A DNA stretch of 64,000 bases from Anadara kagoshimensis (lineage: Eukaryota; Mollusca; Bivalvia; Arcoida; Arcidae): NCBI GenBank assembly GCA_021292105.1, contig CM037865.1, forward strand, positions 70,422,356-70,486,355. Reading direction: 5' to 3'. The position numbers were made by a program, and so were the translations under genes. Below are positions 34,850 through 46,185 of this stretch, in pieces (position 1 is the first letter of the stretch; the number at the start of each line of letters is the position of its first letter). The notes under the pieces are model-generated. The model did not search any database. It was given only the letters and a program-made list of their open reading frames with translations, and was not told the DNA's origin.

Positions 34850-35190
34850 CTGTGGAAATAATGTTCTAAGTTTGATGGTCACTTTATGCTTTGATGTATA
34901 ATTTATTGCGATCTGTTTTTATCAGAACTAGGATAAAAGTCTTTTATAAATACATATAAATGTATATTATAAATACATATTATAATTAATAAATTGTTAT
35001 GTCACATAAATATATGCAAGACATATTAATAAAGTTGTACAATGTATCAATACTAATCAACCAATGGTGACAAAGGCTCTGTAAAAATGATATAATAATT
35101 GGTGCAATGACCATCAAATTATTCAAAATGTTCCAAAAACTACCGAAACCACATCAAAGTATAAGGCCAGTGCTACAATAGACTTAGATA
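34850..35190. repeat. Dispersed repeat X, copy 1
   Basis: Shares with 40515-40815, in the same order, 'tttgatg..taatttattg', 'gtttttatcagaa', 'ataattaataaatt', 'aaagttgtacaatgtat' and 'accacatcaaa.gtat'. Diverged by indels. Nature unknown. Confidence 0.6.
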
Positions 35191-35322
35191 ACACCAAGTC
35201 TGACAATAGTCTATAGTTTAATGGGATAGCAAAGAAATAAATATTCTGAAAATATGTTATAGTACCATGTCCCTTAGTACTTTGTACCCCATCCAGTACT
35301 GGATATAACATTTACACACAAG

Positions 35323-35580
35323 CCACATTTTCACAATTACATTTCTGTACTAAGATTTTTCTTAACTTAGATATGGCTAATTTGAAAACTTAAAAATCTA
35401 ATTTAATTAATTACTGGTAATAAATTAAGATATTGAGGATACTAAAGTGTCATGTTGAAGAGATCACTTTAACTGAATAAATATCTGTTTTTAGTTTTGA
35501 CAAACAGGTTTATTTACAATGTGTTAAAATTTGCTAAATTTAAATTCAGGAAATTCTTAGTTAAGAAATAGCTAGGCTAG
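35323..35580. mobile_element. MITE-2 copy, eroded ends
   Basis: 'ttttcacaattacatttctg' at the left and 'aggaaattcttagttaagaa' at the right. Interior 'gatattgagga' and 'gtgtcat...gatcacttt' match the copy at 11493 in the same orientation. Confidence 0.75.
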
Positions 35581-35928
35581 TTATTGGACTGACAATATTT
35601 CATGTGTAAGTGATTTATTGCAATGATTGAGCAATTATGAGACTCTTTATGACACTAATTATAGAAATTAATGTTTGATAAATACAATAAGTTTATTGTT
35701 TTTGTTTATATTTACAATTCTGTTAATTTTATTCACTGTGGTGTGTTTGTATGGTTTTCTCGACTTTGTTGTGGATTTGTCGCAAGGAATGTTGTTGTTT
35801 GTCTGCCATGGTTGGCCTAAAAATAGTAAATATCATTAGTAAAACACATTAATTATTTATAGAAATAGATAATGAATCAAAATTGTGGTGTTTTGACAGA
35901 TCATATAGGTCATTTTGGGATATTTTTC

Positions 35929-36155
35929 ATAGGCAAACAACATTGACCTGTCTGTTTGACCTTTCATTAGTTATATTCATATAGAAGAGTAAACCCTATA
36001 TATGGGTAATAGCAGGATTTGCAGTTAATATATGGGATAAGTGTTTTCATTATGTCTACAAAATAAAGCCATGTGATTCCTATTTATAAATGCAGTTGTC
36101 TTTAATAAAGATTCAAATTAAAGGTCAAACGGACAGGTCAAAGAAGTTTGCCTAT
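35929..36155 (+). mobile_element. MITE-1 copy, best preserved
   Basis: Starts ATAGGCAAACAACATTGACC and ends with the near-complement 'ggtcaaagaagtttgcctat'. 227 bp. Inverted similarity is about 45 bp. No coding frame. Confidence 0.9.
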
Positions 36156-36334
36156 ACAGTGATGGAGATAGGCCAGGGAAGTAAACAAGTGTTTGTTTAT
36201 GTTTTGTAGCACACGTACTTCATTGAGAAATAAATCTAGTTTACTGGTTTTAAAAACTAAAAAGCTCATGTTGATCTTAAAAAACCTATATTTAATTCAA
36301 TTAACCTAGATTATTAAATGTGAAAGTGCCATAT

Positions 36335-36350
36335 GTGTATGTATAAGTAT
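36335..36350. repeat. Target-site duplication, left copy
   Basis: GTGTATGTATAAGTAT, identical to 39660-39675 across the LINE. A preceding T at both places could make it 17 bp. Confidence 0.93.
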
Positions 36351-36627
36351 TTTTTTTTTGTAATTGATATTTTTTATTGGCCAGACTTAACTAATGGATG
36401 AATGATGCCAGGGTTGGAACCTGCCCTGGGTTCATCATACTTACAAATTTTAGCCACAAAATATTTTTAACAAAAATTTACATAATATTTGTAAATATAC
36501 TAGGTATATTTAACATATACATACTTAATATATTGTCAAATTTGGTACTTTACATTTTATATAGCATTTGGCAAATAAAGCTATTTCATGCAGTCTGGTT
36601 TTTTAAATTTGTTTTGGTATGCATGCA

Positions 36628-36630
<3 letters not shown>

Positions 36631-36666
<36 letters not shown>
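36631..36666. repeat. (GT)n microsatellite in the LINE 3' region
   Basis: About 18 GT units, followed 20 bp later by a short second run. It lies inside the target-site duplications and so belongs to the inserted copy. Confidence 0.9.
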
Positions 36667-36667
<1 letters not shown>

Positions 36668-36993
36668 CATGTTAGCATATGCATGTGTGTGTGTGTGTAT
36701 ATGTAAGATAAGATAGATAAAATGGAGATTGAAAGATAGATTACCAGAAAGAATGACAGTGTAGCATAATAGCGAAAAAAAGGAGAAAATCTGGTAACAG
36801 GACTAGAAAACTAGACTAAGGAAGGAAGGAGGAAAGGAAGAAGTACTTGTCATATATTTTGTGTTTGTTTATATGCATACATTATCAATATTAAGCACAA
36901 AAGATGGACAGTTCACAGCATTAATCTTTGAGTGACAACAAAAAAAGAGAAAAAACATATCTCATAATTTAAATTCTGTTCTTACAGTTATAT

Positions 36994-38287
36994 CTAACAA
37001 AGCTTGAACCATGGGAACCACAAAGTGTAAAATTCATCATAACGACAGTTTTTAAAAAGGATATAACGTTCTATTTCCAAATTCTTTTTTATTATGTTTT
37101 GAAGAGCAAAAATATTTAACTGATGCTTTTGTATTTTAGTTCTATATATATATTGTTTAATATTTAGTATTAGCCAGTTAAGCACTTTGTTTTGTTTATC
37201 TGTATATCCTAATAAAATTACTTTTTTACTTAATTCTATTTGTTCATTTTTTGTGTTAAAGATCCATCTTTGGATAGATTCCCATAGTTCGTACACTTTA
37301 TAACAGTCATAGAACAGGTGTTCCAGTGTTTCAACTTCATTGTTACAAAATGTACACTTATCCGAGTCAACATAATTGATTTTATATAAGAATGAGTTTG
37401 TAGCTAAGATTCTATGCAGGATCCTGTACTGAAACCATTGGGAAGTTGTATTTTTTGTAATTTTGAATGGTAGAATATAATAATTTCTCCATTCTAATTC
37501 AGAGATGTTATAGTTTAAATTTGCATATTTAGTCTGAGCTTTTGGATGGATATCGGTCCGCTTCAGAACCCCATAAATCTCTTTGCAACCTTTTTCATCT
37601 TTAAGAATGGATTTTAAATTATATGACATTTTAGGTCTATTGAGATTCTGAAATGGGCAGACATCCAATCCCAAAACTTTTTTTTGGTATGATTTTACAC
37701 TACTTATTAAAGAATTATACTCTAGAAAATTAGAGTCTACATCATATCTTGCAATAAAACTTTCATACTTTAAGAATTTTCCATGAACATCCATTAGATC
37801 ATGTATCATTGTTATATTCTTTTCTATATATTTTGTATAAATAATTGGTTTAAAATCTTTCCTTATATTACTGTTATAGAAAATATTAACACTTGCCATA
37901 TCTTCAAAATTTTTTGGAATTTCTTTTTCTTGGAGAATTTTCCAACTTTGTAAAACATCATTCCAAAAGTTGTTTATGATTTTTCTCTGTTTTATATCAA
38001 TAAAATAATCTCCACAATTGTAAATTTCATCCAGATTTATATTTGTTATTACTTTGCTAAGTTTCGCCCATTTTGATTCACTATTTTTAATAATTCTTCT
38101 AATCCATGTACATTTCAAAGCTGTAAAGAATTTTGGTAAACTAATCATTTTTATGCCTCCGTAACCATAATCTTGAATAAGTATATCTCTTTTTATCTTC
38201 TCTGGCTTGTTTTCCCAAATGAAATTAAAAAATAATTTCTCTAGATCTTTTACTAGTTTCTCATTTGGATTCGGTAGGGAAATAATT
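36994..38287 (-). pseudogene. LINE ORF2 C-terminal part
   Basis: Open from about 38287 (translated SLPNPNEKLVKDLEKLFF...) through the ATG-like Met at 38148 to a stop at 36994. About 45 residues of the frame lie upstream of that Met, so the Met is not a start. It carries the zinc-knuckle CTFCNNEVETLEHLFYDC (C-x2-C-x8-H-x4-C) near 37300-37360 and a Trp/Tyr-rich end (FYTLWFPWFKL). This is the domain that follows RT in L1/Tx1 ORF2 proteins. It is out of frame with the segment upstream because of a one-base loss near 38288-38296. Confidence 0.85.
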
Positions 38288-38642
38288 AAGTGGGTAATTT
38301 TGGAATTATTAGAGTTTTTAATACAGTATTTCTTCCTAACATCGTCAATTTTCTATGTGACCAATTTTTTATAGTACTTTTAATTTCTTTTATTTTTAAG
38401 TCATAATTTTGATCTGTGATCTGATCTAAATTTACTGAAAAATTTATGCCTAGTAATTTAAAGTTTGTAACTCCCCACTCTAGTTTCCATTTATCTCGGT
38501 GAAAAACTTCGGATGAAAATTTTTTACTCCCAATCCATATAACTTTGGTTTTTGTATAATTAATTTTAAGTCCAGAAACTCCTGCATAGTAATCTAAAAC
38601 TCTTAGAGTATTGTCTAGGGAACTGGGAGACCCATCTAACAA
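38286..38642 (-). pseudogene. LINE ORF2 thumb/connection segment
   Basis: Encodes LDGSPSSLDNTLRVLDYYAG, then GLKINYTKTKVIWIGSKKF and FKLLGINFS, the region directly after the YADD motif in non-LTR reverse transcriptases. The first Met is not a genuine start: the frame is the continuation of the RT after a one-base slip in a T run at about 38640-38645. It ends with a premature stop after IIPKLPT, where the next frame takes over. Confidence 0.85.
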
Positions 38643-39364
38643 AAACTAGTATCGTCTGCATACTGGGATATTAAATATTCTTCCCCTTCAATTTCTATTC
38701 CTTTTATTTCAGGATTTGATTTTATCAGAATTGCTAGTATCTCTGCACACAATATAAAAATATATGGTGATAAGGGATCACCTTGCCTGCAACCTCTTTC
38801 TAATTTAAATCTTTCCGATATGAAACCGTTTTGTGTAACTGCAGATTCTGCATTATTATATAGAGTTTGAATCCAACACTTAATAGAATCCTTGAAATTA
38901 AAAATAGATAAAACTTTTTGTATAAATTCCCATGAAACTGAATCGAATGCTTTTTCAAAATCAACAAGTAATAATAAGCCTGGCATATTGTTAATATCAG
39001 TATATTGCATTATATCATATATTAACCTAATATTTTCTCCTATAAAGCGACCTTTTATAAATCCTGTCTGATCTTTTGAAATAAGTGTATCAAGTGTTTT
39101 TTTAATTCTGTTTGCTATGCAGCCTGATGCAATTTTGTAGACACAATTTAATAAACTTATTGGTCTCCAGTTTTTTAAGTATTCTTTTTGTTTATCCGGT
39201 TTTGGTATACAAGTAATTATGCCTAGTTTCTGTGTATTGGACATTTCTTTTATGCTGTAACTATAATTTATTGATCTTACTATAAAGTAACCAATGTCTA
39301 TCCAAAAAAATTTAAAAAATTCGGTGGTAAAACCATCCGAGCCAGGACTTTTGTCATTTTTCAT
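38636..39364 (-). pseudogene. LINE ORF2 reverse transcriptase domain
   Basis: 242 residues open. Motifs in order: SPGSDGFTTEFF (residues 6-17), IPKPDKQKEYLKNWRPISLL (53-72), DQTGFIKGR (98-106), the motif A aspartates in LLVDFEKAFDSVSWE (D135), RGCRQGDPLSPYIF (190-203), and catalytic YADD (235-238, at 38651-38662). All three catalytic aspartates are present, so the domain decayed little before the frame is lost just after YADDTSF. Similar sequence in frame continues upstream (LSDDEAKLIEGEITYSEAKY) to about 39560, so the Met is not the start. Another frame break near 39570 separates it from the linker. It would act in the nucleus to copy its own RNA at the nicked target, but this copy cannot make an intact protein. 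Confidence 0.9.
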
Positions 39365-39659
39365 ATTCTTTAAAAAATATTTTGCTTCAGAATAGGTTAT
39401 CTCCCCTTCAATCAGTTTTGCTTCATCATCTGAAAGTATGTTGAAATTTAAATATTTTAATTTTTCTATAATACAGTCCTCATTTATTTTCCTAGGTTTT
39501 GAATAAAGTGTCTGATAAAAATTTTTTGTTTCCCTTAATATTTCTTTTTGGTCTGTTATAATTTCTCCATTTCTTTTTCAATTTTTGCAATTAATTTACT
39601 GTAGTAATTTCTTGACTCCATATTACAGAAGTAATTTGTGGGTTTTTCGCCTTCTTCTT

Positions 39660-39675
39660 GTGTATGTATAAGTAT
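39660..39675. repeat. Target-site duplication, right copy
   Basis: GTGTATGTATAAGTAT, identical to the left copy at 36335-36350. Confidence 0.93.
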
Positions 39676-40514
39676 GTGTGATAATTTGATTTGATTCAAT
39701 ATTGTGCTGATTTAGACATGGTCTGATTTCTATAGAAGCTCATGCAATTCATTGAGGTTAATGCAGATGTTTCGATTTTATAAAATAAGACTTATACATT
39801 CATAAAATTTGATATTTTTAAAAAAAATTTTATTGAGTAATATGTAAAATATATCTTTGTCTAGTATTCCGAAAACATCGGAAGTTGACAACTGCAGATT
39901 TTGTTTTTTTGATGAAGTGCAGTCCGTAACAAGTGCCATTAATCATAAAACATTGGCACATGTCTTATATAATGATGATAGAAGTAGGTTAATACTGGAT
40001 AATGGGATGTAAAATTTTAAAAATTCTTAAAAATTGAAAAATTCAGTAAGAACAATTAATTTTGAAGCAAATCTGTGACATATTATTGATTGATGTGTTA
40101 GATATTATTATTGCACTGGCTGCTGTGTCTAGGATTTTACGATGGTTTTATAAATTCTAATGATCAATTTTAACACGAGTACATAAAGTGCATGAATCTG
40201 CATGAACCTGTTAGAAACAATGTTCTTAGTAATGGTGGGAAATGGTACAGTTTTCTGAAGAAAAAAATTGCCTTAAAATTCTTGGCAAACAATAATAGTC
40301 ATAAACTTTATATATGTGGACTATATGAAATTGAATTTTTCGGGATGTTCAGGACAATACCTCTCCATAGACTCCAAGCTAAATCCTTCAGACGGCCAAA
40401 CATGTCTGTAAAACAGCTGACATATCAGAATTCCTCTTTTTAGTGTGTTGGAATAAAAAAAATGAATTTATTGAAAATATATGAAAGTGATTTGGAGGAC
40501 AATGCAGTTAATGT
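39676..40514. other. Non-coding stretch
   Basis: AT-rich. The 83-codon frame at 40192-40443 has no recognisable domain. Confidence 0.45.
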
Positions 40515-40815
40515 TGTAATTCATTGTTTGATGCGTAATTTATTGAGTTCCGTTTTTATCAGAATTGGAACAAACTGATTTTATAAAATGCATATTATTA
40601 TAATTAATAAATTATTTCGTCATAAATAAATATGCATTTACAATTCACAAGGCCATTTAGCAACATTAATTCTATAAAGTTGTACAATGTATTAAATACT
40701 AATCAAGCAATGGCGTCACTACAAGTTTTATCAGATGACCATGCATCAAATAATTTGAAAAAGATGTTCCTTAAAACCACATCAAAAGTATCCATGCCAG
40801 TTTTGTATAAAACAC
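40515..40815. repeat. Dispersed repeat X, copy 2
   Basis: Co-linear with 34850-35190. A third fragment at about 41505-41580 carries only 'gtgaccatcaagttatgtaa' and 'aaaccacatcaaagtatcct'. Confidence 0.6.
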
Positions 40816-42654
40816 TGATTTGCACATTCTTTAGAAGTTTGGACAGCTGCAAAATTTTAGAAAAATGTTAAATTTTGCTGACTATATACTATTGGTAATC
40901 GTATGATCTGAAAACAGTTCTTTGTTCGGAAGGCTATTCTCAATTTTGAAAAACGAAAAAAATGGACTCATCAGCCCTGTTTTTATTTTTTAAAGTAATT
41001 AAATGAACACTACAAGAACAATAAAGGAGTTCAGATACAATAAAAGATAATGTGGATAAAACTATTACAAACACTGAAAAATGGTCCTGAATTATTAAAA
41101 AATATTGAAATTACCCCAAAAGGGAATTATACAGGGACGACACATAGGACAAACCTGTGGGTTAATTACTTACTGAAAAAACAGAATGATATTGATGTGT
41201 GTGATGTGTGTAATCTAGCCACCCTACCAAAGTAGCTAAATCTGACTCTTAAAATTCGGTCAACCTTAAAGGTCACTGTCCCCTGTGTAACATATGTAGT
41301 TGGAAATTTGAGACATTGTTGTGAGATATTTCTGAATTCCTAATATTTGAAGGCAACGTACTGGAAAGTAGTTCTCATCAGAACTACAATGAAAGGTTAA
41401 CAATGAAATATATTTAAAAAAATCATTTCAAGTTCATTTATTTTACACAACATTTCATTGAATAAATACTAAGTGAGAAATTCTGAATCTGCAAAATTTA
41501 AGAAGTCATTATAATATTGTGACCATCAAGTTATGTAAAATACATACTAAACCACATCAAAGTATCCTTTATGATTTGAACATATAATTTTTAAAAAATA
41601 TTTTACAGTCTTTGTACAAAAACAAAATGTGTTAATATTTTGATGACTTGTCAGATTTCATATACATGTAATTGATTTTATTCAGAATTTTTCTTTGAGA
41701 AATGGTACATTATTAATAATTAGAAAACCAGACAACTACCTAGCAAATGTATTCTATATGGACACTAGCAGTATATTTTCCACAAGGACCCTCAGGTTTT
41801 TTTGGGCAGCTAAGGGATCCACTTTATCTGTTACCATGGTAACAGTTTTGATTAGACAATTAGCTTTGCATGCATTTTATCTCTGGATTTTGAAGTAGAA
41901 TTTTATTTTTTTGTGATAGAGCTTCAATAAGTGTCATAGACTGTCATTTGGCTTACTTTGTTAAACTGCAGCTCCATGAGACAGTGCACTAACTAATGTA
42001 GTTAAGATATTCCATCCCCCCCCCATTTCCTATAACCATGGTCATCCCTAAGATGACTTATCCATTAATAAAACTGTAAAATGTTTAATTTATATCAGAA
42101 GCCATTGTTGAAACTCAAAGGATTTGGCTTAATTGTTCTAGAGTCCCAGGGCCAGTCATTTGAGGACTTAATTTAGATGAAAATGAAACAAAATATGTCA
42201 TTTTGAGATTTATTTGTGACTGCAATGATTCGATTAATTTATTATTTATGAAATTTCAAAAAATCTGTCATACAAAATACTCATAATTAATGTATTAACA
42301 AGATAAACCAATAACTATAAATTTTCTTACAAACATTCTGATAAATAGAATAGGTCAAAATTAACCTATAATGTTCTCTTGTTTTAATGACAATTCTAAT
42401 GTTTTATTTCCGTGATGGTTTGTATAATACTATGATTTTATCCACAAAAAGTACAGATTACAGCAATTAAAAATGTAAATATGATCATAAATGGCTGAAT
42501 GACGTGTATTGATTTCCATGTAGACAAATGTTTGTCAGTTCAGTGTATGATTTATTGTATCAGTGGTAAAGTTAATATCTTTGAATTTTGTATTTAATTA
42601 TTTAATGCTTCATGCTTTCATAACTTTATGACAACTGTCATTATCATTAGGTAT
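40816..42654. other. Non-coding stretch
   Basis: Apart from the repeat X fragment at 41505-41580 nothing is recognised. A palindromic 'gttaccatggtaac' lies at about 41830. Confidence 0.4.
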
Positions 42655-43500
42655 GACATGTAGTTACACCTATCTTGATGACCATCCCCTTTATATAGGT
42701 TATCTCCCTTGATATTAACAATCTTTCCTTATAAAGAGCCATCCCCTATACAGAAGATACCTTCCTTGGTAACCATCATCTATAGGGATAACCTGCATAG
42801 ATGACTATACCCTATATAGAGGTTACCTGCCTTAACAACCATGCCCTATATAGAGGCCAACTCCCTTTACAACTATCCCCTATGTATAGGTCACATACCT
42901 TGATGACCTTTCCATAAATGGAGGTCACCTGCCTTGACAATCCCTATATACAGGTTAAGGTCACCTGCATAGATTGCCATCCCTTATATAGAGGTCACAT
43001 ATCTAGATGGCCATCTCCAATATAGAGATCACCTGCCTTGTTGACCATCCCGTAAACAGGGCCACAAACATACATATATATACATCCTGTAATATAGAGG
43101 TCAACTACTTTGGCGGTCTTCCCCTTTGAAGAGGTTAACTGCCTTGACAACCAACCTCTATAAAAGTAATATGGCCTCAGTTTCACAATCATTTCTTTGC
43201 AAAGATTGTCCTTAACTGAAATTAAACAAATTTTAGTGACTTTTATTTGAAACTACTGATAAATATTTTATTGTCAAAATTAAATACAAATATTGTAAAT
43301 TTGAAATAATCTTTAAAATGACACCTTAAAGTCCTGAATGTCTAAAAAAAATAACAAATTTATTTAAGATTTGAAATTTTGCCAGATTTAAGTGAAAGAA
43401 AATTTTAGTTAAGGAAATATTGTGTAAATAGGGCCAGTCTTGAGAGTCTTTCCCTATGAAGAGGTTACTACTTGATGGCTACACTTTTATATAGGTGGCC
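42655..43500. repeat. Degenerate tandem block of 35-45 bp units, split by a MITE-2
   Basis: A dozen or more diverged units of the type 'cctatatagaggtcacctgc' plus 'cttgatgaccatcc'. The wording is close to the inverted right end of MITE-3 ('cctgccttaaaggtcacctc', 'tatataagggtcacctgc'), so the block may have grown from a MITE-3. The units continue after the inserted MITE-2 (43436-43500). Confidence 0.7.
43173..43435. mobile_element. MITE-2 copy nested in the tandem block
   Basis: 'ggcctcagtttcacaatcat' at the left and 'gttaaggaaatattgtgtaa' then 'atagggcc' at the right. 263 bp. The interior (gacactttaa-type block near 43320) lies in inverted order relative to 11493. It interrupts the array, so it is younger than the array. 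Confidence 0.8.
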
Positions 43501-43519
43501 TACCTCCTTTCCATTGTTT

Positions 43520-43945
43520 AAGAAATGACATTCTGATCATGGTATTTCAAGGGGTAATGAAAGATAATGTGGCGCATGCCAAATCCAATGAAGGGCAAAG
43601 CCCTTCATCTTGAATTTGGCACGCACCACACTATCTTTCATTACCCCTTGAAATACCATGAACAGAAATGTCATTTCTTATATTTACAATTCTTTCTTTT
43701 AATAAATATTTTGTACCTGGTGCTAATTTGTTTTCCATATCTGGTTGTGTGATATAGGGTTTTTCGCCATGCAACATCGGGGTACCTCACATGATCATGT
43801 GACCCCCTGTGCAGCACATGACATAATATTGCGAGAAAATTGATACACATCAAGGGTCATGACCCCTATTGTCTTTCAATGGGAATTGCAATACAATTGC
43901 TTCTGTATGTTTCATCAAAGAGAGATACAGTCATATTGTAAACAT
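43520..43945 (+). mobile_element. Foldback-headed repeat, copy 1, uninterrupted
   Basis: 43520-43680 is a long hairpin: AAGAAATGACATTCTGATCA at the left, the complement 'gaaatgtcatttctta' at the right, arms of about 75 bp, with 'gaagggcaaagcccttc' at the tip. A shared non-palindromic body follows ('tttcttttaataaatatttt', 'cacatgatcatgtgaccccc', 'gacataatattgcgagaaaa', 'gggtcatgacccc', 'gcaatacaattgcttctg'). The copy at 56078 is the same but interrupted. No coding frame; class unknown. Confidence 0.8.
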
Positions 43946-44414
43946 TTGGTTTTAAAGTTTAGGTTAAAGATTTGTGATGGACTAGATGTGAAGGTAATGC
44001 TTTTAGTCTGAGTCGATATATCAATGCAGCCTAACAGCCATAATTTTCTTTTTATAGACACCATGGACTATATTTTTAGAATTACCACTGATGTGCATGA
44101 TCTTTTGCAGCCTCACCACAAGCAATTTTTTCAGAACTTGACTTGCATCTGTCTTTGATAGATATGATGTTTTACTGATGTTTTCTATGTTGTCTACTAA
44201 CTAGTAGAGATGACTTAATATTGTTCAACAAACCAACATTTATTGTGTAGCAGTATTCATTGTTGTTGTGTATCTGTATGTTTCTTGCTTATGTCATTGG
44301 AGGTCCATGGATCAGCTCCCAATTCCAACCTTGTATTTTTCTGTTTTCTGTTGCACTTTGAATTGTAGTTGTCTGGCTGTCATATTAATATTATAATACC
44401 AGGTAATCTCAACA

Positions 44415-44452
<38 letters not shown>

Positions 44453-44999
44453 CTGTACAGTGATATTTGCCTAAAATTACTACCAAATAAAGATAGTTCC
44501 CCCTGGTGAAAAATGACTTAATTTTTCCAATTTAATCATTAAACTTCCCAAAACAACAGTGATATCCTAGCAAATTAAATCTAGTTGTTTTTTCCACAAA
44601 ATGTTAGATGCTGTAACAATTTAACGTCTGTGCAATGAGAATCCTAAGCTATTCAAGAGGCATAAAAGAGTTTGCTGTTTTTCAGAACACTGCTGTGTTT
44701 AATTAATTTGTTTGTTAAGCTTGACCTATACAACCTTGAAGGAACAAGTGTGACAAAAGGTGATATTTGATACCGGTATTGTTAATCTGTTATTGTACAT
44801 AGACATGGCTTGCTTACTCAAAAAGTATGTTTGTTTTGGATACCACGAAAAAATGTTGTTTGATTGATGTTGTAACACCTTCATTTCATTAAGCAGTTTG
44901 ACAGACTGACTGAGATACTGTTTGTTTATGTTAATGATTGTGTATTACTCCTTTATGAATGACTTCTAAGGCAGACTGTCATTCATCTTCTTACTACAC
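43946..44999. other. Non-coding stretch with a (TA)n microsatellite
   Basis: (TA)n of about 16 units at 44419-44451. Otherwise nothing recognised. Confidence 0.5.
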
Positions 45000-45205
45000 A
45001 GAAGAGTTCTAGTCTGCTGTGGACAAGCGGTTAAGGCATTAGCCTTCAAACCCTGGAGGAGTCTTACCTATGACCTGATCCACCACATTTTAGAATATAA
45101 GAATCCATTATGAGTATCCATGTAGGGTAGGGAAATCTCACCTGAGGGGTTGAACATTTCAGTCAGGAGACCCGAGGCTTGCAGAGAAAGGGTTTGCCCT
45201 TGCCA
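45000..45205 (+). mobile_element. Possible tRNA-derived SINE
   Basis: 'ctgtggacaagcggttaagg' and 'cattagccttcaaaccctgg' resemble a class II tRNA head. Downstream wording ('gatccaccacatttt', 'gaatccattatgagtatcc') is not repeated elsewhere in the window, so this rests on the head alone. Confidence 0.4.
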
Positions 45206-45847
45206 AGTTGACCTTTATATCAGTTAAATTGATTTAATTAGTAGTACTGAGTGGAGTGAAGAGCAGTAAAATTTTGTGTTTTATGCCAGGCTAGCTTAGC
45301 TGGTAAAGATTCTTCGGTTTTTGTAGTCATCAATTTGTAATTGTAATTTTGTAATTGTAGGTGAAACTGGATTACACAGAAATAACCATTAAGTTTGACA
45401 AGTGAACAGTTAAACTTTCTCACTCAAGAATCTCTGCGATTCAATCCTAGGGATTATACTTAGTATATTATGGTAAATCTGTGACATTGCAGCCCAGCAA
45501 AAGTCATCAGCATCATAAAGTATGTATTGTTGAAAGCATACCAGTAGATACTTTCACACTCACAGACCAGTTGACGTTGTGCATACTGATTTTCTATTTC
45601 ATTGAACCACAGCACAACATACACATGACATAATTTGTTTGTGAAAATATGTGTATCTACAAACCAATAAGTTTTCTGCACTCATGATAAGAGATTTTCT
45701 ACACTTATGGTTGTTACAAGTTTAAATTTTAATAATATCAATATTTTAAGGACTCACAGTTGGTAACTAGATATACAAATTAAAGTTGAAGTGTTTCAGG
45801 AAAGCCATTTAAACACATATCTTTACCAACTTCTCTTCTCTCCTAAC
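45206..45847. other. Non-coding stretch
   Basis: Contains 'tttgtaattgtaattttgta' short repeats at 45330. Nothing else. Confidence 0.45.
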
Positions 45848-46185
45848 CACTGTGGTAGCTCAGTTGGTAGAGTGATTGCTTCGTAAGTGGGAGGTCATGG
45901 TTTCAAACCCTTACCGGGTCTGACCAAAGACTTAAAAGTGGGTAGTAACTGTTCTTTTGCCAAGCATTTAGCATTACGAAATGAAAGTCACTGTTCATTT
46001 GGTTTGGAACTTAAAATAAATAAGGTCCCTTGTCAGGCATGGCACGGTAAAGAACCCTGCTATATAATATGCCATCAGCACAACGCACAGGCAAAATTTG
46101 TGCACCTTGGCTATAGCTGGCAATAAGCTGGCAACAGTTTGATATAAGTGAAATATTCTTGACTGGGATGTTAAACACCATTATT
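45848..46185 (+). mobile_element. SINE-A copy, full length reference
   Basis: Box A 'gtggtagctcagttggtaga', a B-box-like 'ggtttcaaacc', then 'gtctgaccaaagacttaaaa', 'tgccaagcatttagcattac', 'gcatggcacggtaaagaacc', 'gcacaacgcacaggcaaaat', 'ctatagctggcaataagctg', and the tail 'tgatataagtgaaatattct' with 'gactgggatgttaaaca'. The head is tRNA-like (CGT at the anticodon position), but the acceptor ends do not pair, so it is a SINE and not a tRNA gene. Confidence 0.88.

Larger units (their letters stand above)
36351..39659 (-). mobile_element. 5'-truncated LINE, L1/Tx1-like, with poly(A) and target-site duplication
   Basis: A 3.3-kb non-LTR retrotransposon inserted on the minus strand. The 3' end is the T run at 36351-36359 (poly(A) in element sense). 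The 5' end is truncated at 39659 inside the linker before the reverse transcriptase ('GEKPTNYFCNMESRNY'). A perfect 16-bp direct repeat flanks it, the product expected of target-primed reverse transcription. The element holds the RT domain, a thumb/connection region, a long C-terminal domain with a CCHC knuckle, and about 630 bp of 3' untranslated sequence with a (GT)n run. The endonuclease and ORF1 are absent through truncation. Clade assignment rests on motif style (YLKNWRPISLLN, YADD, C-terminal CCHC) and is inference. Confidence 0.93.

Noticed and set aside
36994-39364. Functional host gene for a reverse transcriptase
   Set aside because: Frame breaks, 5' truncation, poly(A) and a target-site duplication identify a dead LINE copy.
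37022-39650. LTR retrotransposon or viral remnant
   Set aside because: No long terminal repeats, protease or integrase. RT motif style and the poly(A)/duplication structure are those of a non-LTR element.
45848-45920. tRNA gene
   Set aside because: A and B boxes are present, but the acceptor ends do not pair and the sequence continues into the SINE body. The same holds for heads at 20300, 33300, 47340, 53180 and 57640.
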